The notes under the pieces: generated by a model
Seen by the model: the letters and a program-made list of their open reading frames with translations, nothing else
What the model was told of the DNA's origin: nothing
Database searches by the model: none
Assembly: GCF_038502225.1 (NCBI RefSeq)
Contig: NW_027195520.1
Span: 62,001 to 126,000, forward strand
DNA from: Cherax quadricarinatus
Lineage: Eukaryota; Arthropoda; Malacostraca; Decapoda; Parastacidae
DNA: 64,000 bases
Direction: 5' to 3'
Made by a program: the position numbers and the translations under genes
Part shown: positions 54,701 through 64,000 of the stretch, piece by piece
Layout: every line of letters begins with the position of its first letter
Position numbering within the stretch: the first letter of the stretch is position 1

Positions 54701-55249
54701 CTATGTGATGGCAGGGTTTACTGTTTTCAGGAGGATTCTTGCTATGACTTCGGAGATGGTGAAGCTGCCGTTGTTTCGTTTAATTGTATTCGAAACAGCG
54801 ATCAGTGCTGATTCGAGGCACTTGCGTCTGCGGAAATTAGTTTCTTTGATCACTAATTGGGCGTCTCTGAATTTCATGAGATGATTGGTGGAATTTCGGT
54901 GTTGTACACAGGCGTTGTTCAAGTTATCGTTCCTACATGCGTAAATGTGTTCATTGAGGCGTGTGTCGAGGTTTCTTGCTGTTTCACCTACGTAAATCTT
55001 GTCACAGCCTCCACAGGGTATAGTGTAAACTCCTGCATTGACTGGTTCGTGGTGCTTGGATTTTGTCCTGGTTATATCCTTTATTGAAGTGCTAGAAGCG
55101 ATGGCGACTCTGGTGTTAGCTTGTGAAAGTACTTTTGAGACGTTCAGTGCAACGTGGCTGTTGGGAAGAATTATAACTTTGCTGGGAGTGGTGTTGATGC
55201 GTGGAGAACACTGAAACAAGCTGCCTCTTTCCAGTCTATATTTGTCCAA
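54701..55249 (-). CDS. Penelope-like GIY-YIG endonuclease
   Basis: A 182-codon uninterrupted frame. GVYTIPCGGC at residues 73-82 and KIYVGETARN at 84-93 form the GIY-YIG signature with the Penelope CxxC; Arg 92 and the NEH at 99-101 match conserved positions, and a Cys/His pair follows at CRN and CVQH. The C-terminus ISEVIARILLKTVNPA is shared with the copy at 34668. The domain cuts target DNA. The RT normally fused at its N-terminus is absent, replaced by the inverted terminal repeat, so this is an endonuclease-only fragment. Confidence 0.85.
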   Translation of the reverse strand: MDKYRLERGSLFQCSPRINTTPSKVIILPNSHVALNVSKVLSQANTRVAIASSTSIKDITRTKSKHHEPVNAGVYTIPCGGCDKIYVGETARNLDTRLNEHIYACRNDNLNNACVQHRNSTNHLMKFRDAQLVIKETNFRRRKCLESALIAVSNTIKRNNGSFTISEVIARILLKTVNPAIT

Positions 55250-55336
55250 CCTATTTTTATGTCACCCAAGTAATAGCTTTTATATCCTATTACTCATATA
55301 CGAATTAATTGCTCTACCATATTGTATTACTTTTGT

Positions 55337-55363
55337 CACTACTACTACTACTACTACTACTAT

Positions 55364-55429
<66 letters not shown>
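55337..55429. repeat. (CTA)n microsatellite in PLE terminal repeat
   Basis: Inverted counterpart of the GTA array at 53506. Confidence 0.95.
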
Positions 55430-55517
55430 CACTAGTGAACATCGAAATGGTACCTCACTAGTATTACACCTCACTCTGAGCCTTTATATACCCTCTGTGT
55501 CCATGTATTGTTTGTAA

Positions 55518-55554
55518 TGGCTTGATAAAGCTCCTGGAGAGCGAAACGTTGCCA
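55518..55554 (+). ncRNA. Hammerhead-like motif with U3/A8 core
   Basis: Plus-strand partner of the motif at 53384, with the same core and perfect TGGC/GCCA stem I. Confidence 0.45.
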
Positions 55555-55609
55555 CAATAAATGTCACATTAGTTGCACTTGTGTCCTTTTACTTTACAAA
55601 TAACATGTT

Positions 55610-57727
55610 CTTCAAGCTAATTAGTACAAACGTCATCGAGAAAAGTTCTGGAACAAGATCCGCCAGCTTCTGGGGGCAAAGCACAAGGCTATCTATTATC
55701 TAATACATTCCTTCACCGATGACGATGATGAAGTTGATGACCCAAAAGAGCAAGCCAGTCTGATTGGTGATGTGTGGGAGAAAATTCTTTCACACACTGA
55801 CAGCAGAAATTTTATTAATAACCATTACCAGTTAGTCAACGAATGAAGACATGACAACCAACCTGACCTCCATCTACTACCTTTAACTGATACATCTACT
55901 CTTGAAGATGAGCAACCCCTTACAAGACCAATCACACTCAGAGAGATGAGTCAATTTCTTACCCAGAAATTGCAAAATGTCTCTGGTAAATATTTTTAAT
56001 GCCATGTTGGCCACGGGATACTTTCCAGTGGCTCGTAAGTCTGTAAGGATGATATTCATTGCAAAACCCGACAAAGACAAACATAAACCAGAAAACTATA
56101 GATCTATCTAATTACTTGAAGTCACTGGTAAAGTCCTTAAGACAACCACTTCCAACAGATTAAACTACTACATGGAGTACAATTACCTCTTCACTGAAAA
56201 ACAATTTGGATTTAGGACTCAGAGAGGAACCCAACATGCTATAAATATCATCTTCGATGCTGAGGACAGCCTGTAGAAACAGGGCAACTTTGCCTTAATG
56301 GTAACCAGGGATGTACACAAAGCTTTTGACAGCTTGTGGCACAATGGACTTATATTTAAACTTGTCGATCTACCTGACCACAATTGGACTTTTCTCAGAT
56401 TCATATGCAACTGCTTATCAAAAAGGAAAATCATCCCTACCTTTAACGGCAAGTCGGCAGAGCCTTTCAGACCGACAGCTGGAATGCCAAAACACTCGTG
56501 CCTTAGCCCGATAATATTCAACATATATGTAAACGATCTCCCTCGACCTGAGTTCAATGATACTATCATCACCCAATTTGCTGATGATGTTATCCATGTA
56601 ATATCATCCACCCCTATGACGGGAAAATAAAAGCATGCGACGGTAATAGGAAAAATGAATACTGAAACACGAAGAACAGTAAATTGGGAGAAAAAATGGA
56701 GACTTACGGCTCACCCAGACAAAGTCCTTATCAGTAACATCGGATGTTTTGCAACAACTACAGAAGACATGAGGGGTATCTCCATCAGAGGTACACCTAT
56801 TGCCATTAGAAACCCCAACAGGATCCAGGGATATGAGATAGATTACTCCACTCCACATCTTACATCACTAAAAAGATAAATCGATCCAAAGCCCGCCTAA
56901 GCAATCTATACAGGTTTAATCAAGCCCCTTCCCACATCAAGAAACACTTGTACAAGATGATGATAAGACCTGTTCTAGAATATCCTTATGTATCCATGTC
57001 ACTGACAACTAAAAGCAACATGCTACAGCTACAAAGTGTACAAAATACAGCAATCCGCTTCATCACAGTCACCAGGAGGAGAGACAGAATCAGGATGGAA
57101 GATCTACACATCCAACTGGACAGAGATGGAATAAATGTAAGGCTTGATAAACTAATTAAGAGACAACTATACTCCATGCAAAAACTCTATATGCCAGACA
57201 GAGAAAATCCTCCCCAACTTGCAAATACCACCGACTACATCATCAGGCCACCCACCAGTCCCGGTGGCCTGGTGGGTGGCCCGGTGGCCTGGTGGCTAAA
57301 GCTCCCGCTTCACACACGGAGGGCCCGGGCTCGATTCCCGGCGGGTGGAAACATTTCGACACGTTTCCTTACACCTGTTGTCCTGTTCACCTAGCAGCAA
57401 ATAGGTACCTGGGTGTTAGTCGACTGGTGTGGGTCGCATCCTGGGGGACAAGATTAAGGACCCCAATGGAAATAAGTTAGACAGTCCTCGATGACGCACT
57501 GACTTTCTTGGGTTATCCTGGGTGGCTAACCCTCCGGGGTTAAAAATCCGAACGAAATCTTATCTTATCTTATCTTAACTCACCTCCCCACAGAACCCAA
57601 AGAATGACCCTCCAACAGAGAGTGGGACGATTCATCCACAAGAATTATTTCCAGAGACCAATGATCCTGACCGACCTCCCAGAAAATATAGATGAATGGG
57701 TAACTGAAACTCTTTTATGTCCAATAA
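55610..57727 (+). pseudogene. LINE ORF2 linker, RT and C-terminus
   Basis: Resumes after the PLE. Linker: FWNKIRQLLGAKHKAIYYL. RT: VTRDVHKAFDSLWHNGLIFK, PTAGMPKHSCLSPIIFNIYV, and an intact catalytic ITQFADDVIHVI. Thumb: NWEKKWRLTAHPDKVLIS and MIRPVLEYPYVSMS. After the SINE at 57261 the C-terminus continues (LPENIDEWVTETLLCPIRIT). No RNase H is seen. Several stops and frameshifts make it non-functional although the FADD box survives. Confidence 0.75.
57261..57577 (+). mobile_element. tRNA-Val-like SINE with (TCTTA)n tail
   Basis: The head has A box TGGCCTGGTGG (57285-57295) and B box GGCTCGATTCC (57328-57338) with an anticodon-arm-like CCGCTTCACACACGG, close to tRNA-Val (CAC). A unique body follows, and the 3' end is (TCTTA)n at 57559-57577. 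Pol III transcription is inferred from the boxes. It interrupts the LINE ORF2. Confidence 0.85.
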
Positions 57728-58050
57728 GGATAACACTACCCTAATTTATGAAGAATTTCCTTTTACCTTATCAACTATTACATCTAACCATGTAACATCT
57801 GCAAACCTACTATGGCAGGACACCTCTGAAGCAGCTGACCCGGCCAGTATCTCCAGGTAGCAATCGGCCTACATCGGTCGTCTTGCTATCGTCATTTCCA
57901 GCCCACGCCCTGCAAAACCAAAAAAATGTAATTGCAAATAGTATACCCCTTGCCAACTCAGCGTCATGCAGTAATACATTTGTTATAACTGTGTGAAGCT
58001 GTTGGGTAAGTGTTATATCCCAGTCATTGAAACTGATTTCATTAATGACA

Positions 58051-58097
<47 letters not shown>

Positions 58098-58250
58098 TGT
58101 ATTAAAATGAACCAAAGTGGTTAAGCCACTTATCTTTTCACATATTTCCATCTTAACCCACCCTTCTTCCTTCCCCATCATACCAAAGCTCTGGTCATAC
58201 AAGTTCAAGTCACTTGGTAACCCCATGGTTATGCTGGATCACCTGACCAC
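57728..58250. other. Non-coding with (CA)n at 58053-58093
   Basis: Probably LINE 3' UTR and flank; the CA tract is the only clear feature. Confidence 0.5.
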
Positions 58251-58449
58251 AAGGCTTTACAACACTGAAGATTCCAACAAAACGAGGTGAAGAATCCACA
58301 AGCAATAACTTGCCGACACTTTGCTCTGTGTTCACCACCTACGATTGGAATGTTGTTTTCCAAGGTGATGTTCATAACCAAGTGAATGTCTTCATTGAAC
58401 ACATCTTTAATGCTATTGAAATTTCATCCTTTTTTATTGTTTATCTTCT
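58251..58449 (+). mobile_element. LINE linker fragment
   Basis: Translates to FTTYDWNVVFQGDVHNQVNV and FIEHIFNAIE, like the region between endonuclease and RT of several LINEs. Too short to classify. Confidence 0.35.
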
Positions 58450-58549
58450 AGGAAGATAAATTTCTTTGGCTTGGCAGTGAGACCATGTGCGCGTAACCTA
58501 CGTAAAACTGATGTTAATGTTTGGATATGCTTGTCCCACGTTGATGTCA

Positions 58550-59242
58550 TTAAGTAAATGTTATCAAAATAACTGAAACATTTGGCATATTACCCAAGAC
58601 CTTTCTCATCAGTCTAACGTAGGTAGCACAGGCAGTTACCAAACCGAAGGGCATAGTTCTATACTGCATCAGTCCTTGGTGTGTAGGAAAAGCGGTGTAC
58701 TGCTTAGAAGAAGGATCTAACATTACTTGATGATATGCCTGCGCAATATCAATCTCGGAAAAGAAGGAAGAGTCATAAAATTTTTGTAGAGTGCTATCTA
58801 TTAAGGGCATAGGCTCAGCATCCCACCGAGTTATAGCATTAAGGCCTCTGAAGTCAATAGCAAGTCTATATGAATTGTTTTCCTTCTTAACCATGACTAC
58901 TGGTTAGCAATATGCAGATACTGAAGGTTCAATGATCTTTAGTTTTAATAATTTGTCTACCTCTCCGTGAAATGCATCCCTAAGGTGAACTGGAACTGGG
59001 TATAATTTCCGTTTGATAGGGTTGTTCGTGACTAAGTCAATTTTATGGACTACCGTGGAGGTGACACCTGAAATATCAGTAAAAACATCTGAGAAGTTAC
59101 TCACACATTGTAGTAGTTCATGTTTCTTATGGTCATCCAAAGACTCATTGATATTAATGTTTGTTGCATCCGAGTGATCAAGAGTCACCAAGTCATGTAC
59201 TTCTCTGTCATAGTCTATGGTAGAGGTGTCAATTACGCACAC
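58550..59242 (-). pseudogene. Gmr1-like Gypsy RT, copy 2
   Basis: One frame with a stop near 58903. Has VHKIDLVTNNPIKRKLYPVP, KENNSYRLAIDFRGLNA, SEIDIAQAYHQVML and MPFGLVTACATY. A 1-nt deletion just before the active site changes frame; past it the codons again spell a YFDN-type box, as in copy 1. Confidence 0.85.
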
Positions 59243-59284
59243 CTTACACTCATCAAATGTCTTATCAAGTTTGTGTGGAAAAAC

Positions 59285-60769
59285 TTAGTCAAAGTCATTC
59301 AAACAGTTAACAGAATTTCTTCGGTCATATTTCTTAAGAATGTTGATATGATAAAGTTTAGGTTTCCCCTTGACTTCTATGAGGTAATCACCGTTCCCAC
59401 AAATTTTCAGTACCTTATACAGACCTTTCCATGCTACTAATAATTTATTTGAGTTTATTGGCAAAAGTACCAGAACTTCATCCTCTACTTTAAAACTTCT
59501 CCTCTGACTTTTGGAATCAAAATAGGTTTTGTTCTGGTCCATGGATACGCTTAAGTTTTTTGAAACTATATCAGAGGTCTCCTCAAGTTTGGATCTAAAG
59601 TCAAGGAGAAACTGATAAGAAGACTGAACCTCAGCATTTACCTACTCATTAGTCCATAAATCATGAAGGATGGACAATGGAGCTCTGGCCTGTCTACCAG
59701 AGAGAAGTTCAAAAGGTGAGAACCCCAAAGAGTCAATTGGAACTTACCTCATGGCAAACAAAGCACAGGGAAGGTAACGATGCCACTCCTTAGGTTTAAG
59801 GGAGCAAAGTTTCCTTAAAATGGACTTGAGAATTCAATGCTGGCGCTCAATCCTCCCATTACAGGTGGGATATGGTGTTGTGAATAGAGGCTTCACTCCC
59901 AGAAGTTGGTAGAGAAGTTGCATTAATTCAGATGTGAATTGTGTTCCACGATCAGACAAAATTTCTCTAGGGATGCCAACTCTGGAGAAGATGGACAAAA
60001 GAGCTTCAGCCACCTTTGTAGTAGTTATGGTCTTTAAGGGTCCGGCTTCAGGAAAACTCGTAGCATAAACAACTAATGTTAAAATATATCTATATCACCG
60101 AGATGAAAGTGGTGATGAAGGACCAACGATGTCAATAGCTACTCTTTCAAACGGTACCGTAAAGATTGGCATTTTGACCATAGGTACTCGCCTGGTACCT
60201 CGGGAGGATGACAGTTGGCAAACTTTACACGATCTGCAATATGTAGTGATATCTGAGGACATTCTGGGCCAAAAATAGTTTTACTTAATTTTATTCAAAG
60301 TTTTACGATGCGAGAAATGTCCGGCCACTGGCAGGTCATGAGCCATTTTAAGAACGGTCTCCCTGCATTAACTTGGAACAACTAAGATGGAATAGTCTAT
60401 CTCGTCTGAGTATAATTTGAATACCGATTTATTCAAGATACCTCTTATATATTCAAATTTATATGAAAAGTTTTTCCTTTGCATAACTTGATTTTTGTTA
60501 GCTGCATTATGGCAGTTCTGAAGAGAAGGGCAATTTCGTTGTAAAATGACAAAGGAGTCCTTAGATTTATATAAAGGCTTAAAGTCAGGGAAAATCAAAG
60601 GATGGAGAGTAGGAAAAGCCTGGGCTTTGGTCTGAGCCCTAATCAAGACATTTATAGTATCAGAGGCGATATCCTCACTTTCATCTAACAAGTGAACCGG
60701 TGATTCTACTACCTCGCTTTCGAGAGTAGTATCACTGGTTTCTAACCCCACATGAATATCACGAGACAT
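59285..60769 (-). pseudogene. Gmr1-like Gypsy protease-integrase region, copy 2
   Basis: The frame 60769-60368 (MSRDIHVGLETSDTTLESEV, ALIRAQTKAQAF-like) corresponds to the linker before the integrase in copy 1. Decayed integrase core sequence follows at 60300-59560, and 59542-59285 encodes the C-terminal domain (FKVEDEVLVLLPINSNKLLV). No RT intervenes. Confidence 0.75.
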
Positions 60770-60773
60770 TCCC

Positions 60774-61446
60774 TGGTGGTCACTTGATGTGGCTGGATCA
60801 CCCTTAACCTATCCAATTAAAACATACCTAACTGGCCAGTATCAGTCTGTTACAACTAGAAGGGTTACTTAACTGGGGGTGATTGATGCTCCTTATTTCC
60901 TCCATTCACCATCTCATTTCGATGTCACGCTACACCGACACGGTTCTTATTCCAGCAGGACGAGGTATCCGTTGGTTTGTCCCGGTTTAGAAGTCGTGAT
61001 TCCATAAAGCTTCACTATCCTCGGTACGAGAATCACGCGTTCACTCGGAGCAGGGCGATCTATTTCACATCCCACATTCTCTTAACTTAATGTTATTATC
61101 ACTCATTACATTACCATTCACAAGACGATTTAACGTCTCATAATTATTATACACATTAGAGGTCACTTCATTAAGATCTGAGGCCGATGAGTGAGGATTA
61201 ACTCACGGGTATTTCCCCTGGACACACACCATGGCCGTGCACCAGTCACACCCGGTCGAACCATTATTCACTAATTTTACCACCTTTTTACGGTGGTCCC
61301 GTAAATCACGTTCCCTCACTCTTCACCAGGAACAGTTACGACACTTCCTATTATGAAGTGAGGCCTATATTAATCCTTAGGCCGCCGTGAACGCCAATTT
61401 CCTGGTTCCATGCTTTCCCAGCCTCCTCACCACCATTCAAAACACA
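60774..61446 (-). repeat. Probable 3' LTR of the BEL/Pao element
   Basis: On the minus strand it would start TGTGTTTTGAATGG right after a purine-rich GAGGGGGCGGC tract and end ACCACCA where Gmr1 sequence resumes. The boundary with the Gmr1 copy is sharp when compared with copy 1 at 15890. About 673 bp. The matching 5' LTR is outside the window. Confidence 0.5.
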
Positions 61447-64000
61447 GCCGCCCCCTCGTGCCCCAGTTCGACCTATACCCCCGCACATCTGCGCAGGCGC
61501 AGCGGGAACCCAGTTGGTTCCATTCAAAATACAAATACATTTTGACCCAAATCAACACATTAAACACTTATTAGGCACTATAGCTTCGGAAATTAAATAA
61601 TTTCCACACTCGTTTCACTTTCCCTTAGATTTCCATCTGCACTGGATTGAACATCATTTAATTCTAAGGGAATTAATTTATTAATGGTACGCAAATTTCC
61701 TGACCACGACACAACACTTTGACGTTTCTGACAACACCTTGTGCATCTGGGTATAATGTAACTACCTTGCCCAGAGGCCACAATGTTCGATGTTGTTCAG
61801 TATCAATTAACACAATGTCACCTGGTTGAATGTTCTGTTGGTTTACTGCCTCTGGCGCACCATAAAAGTGTTCACGTAGTGTAAGAAGATATTCTTTACG
61901 CCACACATCGGACCAATGAGTAATTACCTTATTTAACATCTTGAACTTATCACTCAACACGGTCACGTTATTGTAATCCTCATCACTTCCCTCGGGATTA
62001 TCTCTATAGATAGGTGCAGCTTCTAACCTTCGTCCGCATATTAGGTGAGAGGGAGTCAGGATCTCCGCGTCAGGAGTGTCGCTCATGTATGACAGAGGGC
62101 GATTGTTTACCCGATTCTCTGCCTCCACCAACACTGCACGGAATTCCTCCAAATTAATTCTCTTCCTGTGTAGCACCTTCCGAAGACATCTTTTCACTGT
62201 ATCTATCATTCTTTCGTACAGTCCTCCCTGCCAAGGGGCTCTGGGAGTAATAAATTTCCAGACACACCCTCGCTGGGTCAACAAAGACTGTACATCATCA
62301 CTCTTATTTAATTCCATCAAGTGTTGAGCACCAGCTACAAAATTGGTGGCATTATCTGAGATCATCAATCTTGGACAGGATCTTCTAGCTGCAAATTTCT
62401 GGAACAGCTGTATGAACTGTTCTGCAGACAAGTCCTGAGCCACTTCTAGATGAACAGCCCTAGTAGCTGTACAAGTAAATAGACATACATACACCTTCAA
62501 GGGAACACCATCTGAAGTACCTGTTAAAATGATTGGCCCACTATAGTCCACTCCGGTTACATCAAATGGTTTTACCAACTGCACGCGTTCCTTGGGCAAT
62601 GGTGGAGGACCTGGGTACATCTAGGTTCTGGCATCCACCCAGCGACATATTACACACGACTTGATAACCCTTTTTACACTTTGCCGTCCTTGTGGAATCC
62701 AGAATGTTTCCCGAATACAGTTTAAGGTATCCTGTACCCCACCGTGCATCACGTTATTATGGGCATTAAAGACAATCAAGGTTGTCAGGTGATGAGTTTT
62801 GGGCAGCAAGATAGGGTGCTTAGCATATTCCCCCAGTTCAGCATTTTGTAACCTGCCTCTGCACCTAATTACATCATCCTCTAAATACAGCCCCAGCTTT
62901 TCTATTATTGAGCTTTTCACAATTTTTCCGTCCATCATTAATTTAATTTCATCCCTGTAGGTTTCTTCTTGTACCCTCTGAAGCCAATATTTCAGGGGAT
63001 GGGGAAAATTTTATGAGATATTCATCTTACTTATAAATTTAAACACTAACCTTGTCACGCTAATCAGCTTGGGTAAGGAAGAATACCTATTAATGTCAAT
63101 GGCTAAGGAGGGACTACTGACTGGAGCGGTGCTCACCTTAATTTCGACAGGAGCAATATGTGCCTTTTGCACCGGCCAGTTAATTTTGTCCACCAGCCAA
63201 CTTGGCCCTTTAAACCACGATAAAGCACTCACCAATTTTTCATAAGTCAAGCCTCGAGACAAGAAGTCAGCCGGATTCTCGTCACCAGGAATGTGATTAA
63301 AGGTTAACATATGCTGACCCAAACTGTTATATTTCTCCTGCATTTGATTGATTTCAGCGACTCTGTTTTGTACATACACAATCTTACTGTTACCATTACG
63401 AATCCATTGTAAGGATACCTCGTTATCAGACCAAATTACGGTGTCGCTGATATATATATCTCGCAATTTATTTCTTACATAATTGGCTAATTTGACACCT
63501 ACATAAATGGCCGTTAATTCCAACTGAGGTAAGGTACGTGATTTGATTGGAGCCACCTTAGCCTTAGACATAACAAGAGAAATGGCACTATTACATTGAA
63601 GGTAAGCGACTGCTCCATATGCTAATTTCGAAGCATCGCAAAAAATGTGGAGTACATTTTCTCCATCTTGACTGGCCACATTACGTGGGAACTCCAACAT
63701 TGGTAATTTTACATATTCACCTATTAGTTCTTCCCACCTTTCAACAAATTCCTCAGGTAGGGTTTCATCCCAAGCACACTTAAGCTTCCATGCTTCTTGT
63801 ATCAACAATTTTCCTCTTATGGTAAGTGGGGACACTAAGCCTAGTGGATCGAAGCATTTTGAAACTTCCGCAAGTAAGACTCTCTTGGTTAATTTATTGG
63901 GCATGCTGTAGTTATTAGACTTTAACGATAACAAGTCTCTCTCTGTGTCCCAAGTCAGTCCCAGCACATTACTATATTTAGACACTTCAACTCCAGGGTT
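61447..64000 (-). mobile_element. BEL/Pao retrotransposon, 3' half
   Basis: RT C-terminus, RNase H and integrase on the minus strand, followed by a short untranslated region and the probable LTR. Runs off the right edge. Confidence 0.85.
61673..64000 (-). pseudogene. BEL/Pao pol: RNase H and integrase, two in-frame stops
   Basis: A single frame from the window edge to 61673 with stops TAA 63011-63013 and TAG 62621-62623. Blocks in order: LAEVSKCFDPLGLVSPLTIR (RT end), VLHIFCDASKLAYGAVAY, SRTLPQLELTA, WSDNEVSLQWI, HIPGDENPADFLSRG (RNase H), then integrase with THHLTTLIVFNAHNN, HGG, CVICRWVDA (HHCC), TGVDYSGPI, MISDNATNFV and WQGGLYERMI (D, D, E), and a C-terminal PGDIVLI region. All three integrase acids are present. 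Only the two stops break it, so it is fairly young. Confidence 0.9.

Larger units (their letters stand above)
53310..55596 (-). mobile_element. Penelope-like element (TTGATAA family) with 13-bp target duplication
   Basis: CAAATAACATGTT occurs at 53297-53309 and 55597-55609, flanking the insertion exactly. The element has a minus-strand terminal repeat (53310-53680), a GIY-YIG endonuclease (55249-54701) and an inverted terminal repeat on the plus strand (about 55216-55596). RT is missing, so the copy is 5' truncated with a foldback end. A 927-bp hammerhead insert interrupts it. Confidence 0.9.
50341..57727 (+). mobile_element. LINE with ORF1 and ORF2, host of nested insertions
   Basis: ORF1 remnants (50341-52176) and ORF2 remnants (52290-57727) of an I/Jockey-superfamily LINE. 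It is interrupted by a SINE at 51277, a PLE at 53310-55596 with a 13-bp target duplication, and a SINE at 57261. Clade unresolved. Confidence 0.75.
58450..60770 (-). mobile_element. Gmr1-like Gypsy retrotransposon, copy 2
   Basis: Partial second copy: protease-integrase linker, integrase, then RT, in the same order as copy 1. It stops at 60770 where the BEL LTR begins, and at 58450 inside the RT. Confidence 0.85.

Noticed and set aside
53421..55517. Poly-Thr and poly-Val frames near 53.5 and 55.4 kb
   Set aside because: They are (GTA)n and (CTA)n tracts inside PLE terminal repeats.
57270..57345. A functional tRNA-Val gene
   Set aside because: Boxes and an anticodon-like loop are present, but the arms are imperfect and the sequence continues into a SINE body with a pentamer tail.

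Overview
The window looks like animal genomic DNA, most plausibly from a decapod crustacean (crayfish, shrimp or crab type). I infer this from the mix of CR1, Tx1-like, I/Jockey and RTE LINEs, abundant Penelope-like elements (PLEs) with ribozyme-bearing terminal repeats, Gypsy and BEL/Pao elements, a tRNA-derived SINE and long (TA)n, (CA)n and (ACAG)n tracts. No bacterial gene organisation is present. Almost every coding stretch belongs to a mobile element, usually broken by stops or frameshifts. I found no confident host gene; the best candidate is a two-exon small secreted peptide near 24.07-24.35 kb.

Layout. 1-905: end of a Tx1-like LINE. 906-4.69 kb: nearly intact CR1 element on the minus strand (SGNH-hydrolase ORF1, endonuclease/RT ORF2 with one stop). 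4.7-6.05 kb: zinc-knuckle ORF1 of another LINE. 6.05-8.58 kb: array of 429-bp units, each with a hammerhead-ribozyme (HHR) motif. 9.06-11.2 kb: LINE RT/RNase H. 11.2-12.0 kb: PLE pieces. 12.0-12.8 kb: Tx1-like ORF1. 12.8-17.5 kb: Gypsy element with integrase upstream of RT (Gmr1-like order). 17.5-22.5 kb: decayed I-group LINE. 23.2-25.1 kb: simple repeats and low-copy DNA. 25.1-30.2 kb: PLE copies and a LINE ORF1. 30.3-31.85 kb: RTE fragments in (TA)n and (CA)n. 32-36 kb: mostly non-coding, with SINE and PLE pieces. 36.1-39.7 kb: a 21-bp minisatellite split by a CR1 copy (itself split by a 439-bp HHR array) and by an inverted PLE repeat. 40.7-42.3 kb: hAT-type transposase pseudogene. 42.4-50 kb: LINE fragments and a decayed CR1/L2-group LINE. 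50.3-57.7 kb: LINE with ORF1 and ORF2 broken by two SINEs and by a PLE, which is itself broken by an HHR insert. 58.45-60.77 kb: second Gmr1-like copy. 60.77-64 kb: BEL/Pao element with a probable LTR.

How the parts relate. The genes are not a pathway; they are the machinery of separate retroelements inserted into one another. The most interesting layer is the set of HHR-bearing units. They occur as tandem arrays without any open reading frame, carry a TATA-like box at near-constant distance upstream of the ribozyme, and are repeatedly headed by an inverted partial copy. This matches what is known of PLE terminal repeats and of metazoan retrozymes. Several families share compensatory changes in stem I, and two carry a U3/A8 version of the C3/G8 core pair.

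Limits: all calls come from reading sequence and conceptual translations. Family names rest on recognised motifs, not on database searches, and element ends are approximate unless a target-site duplication is given.
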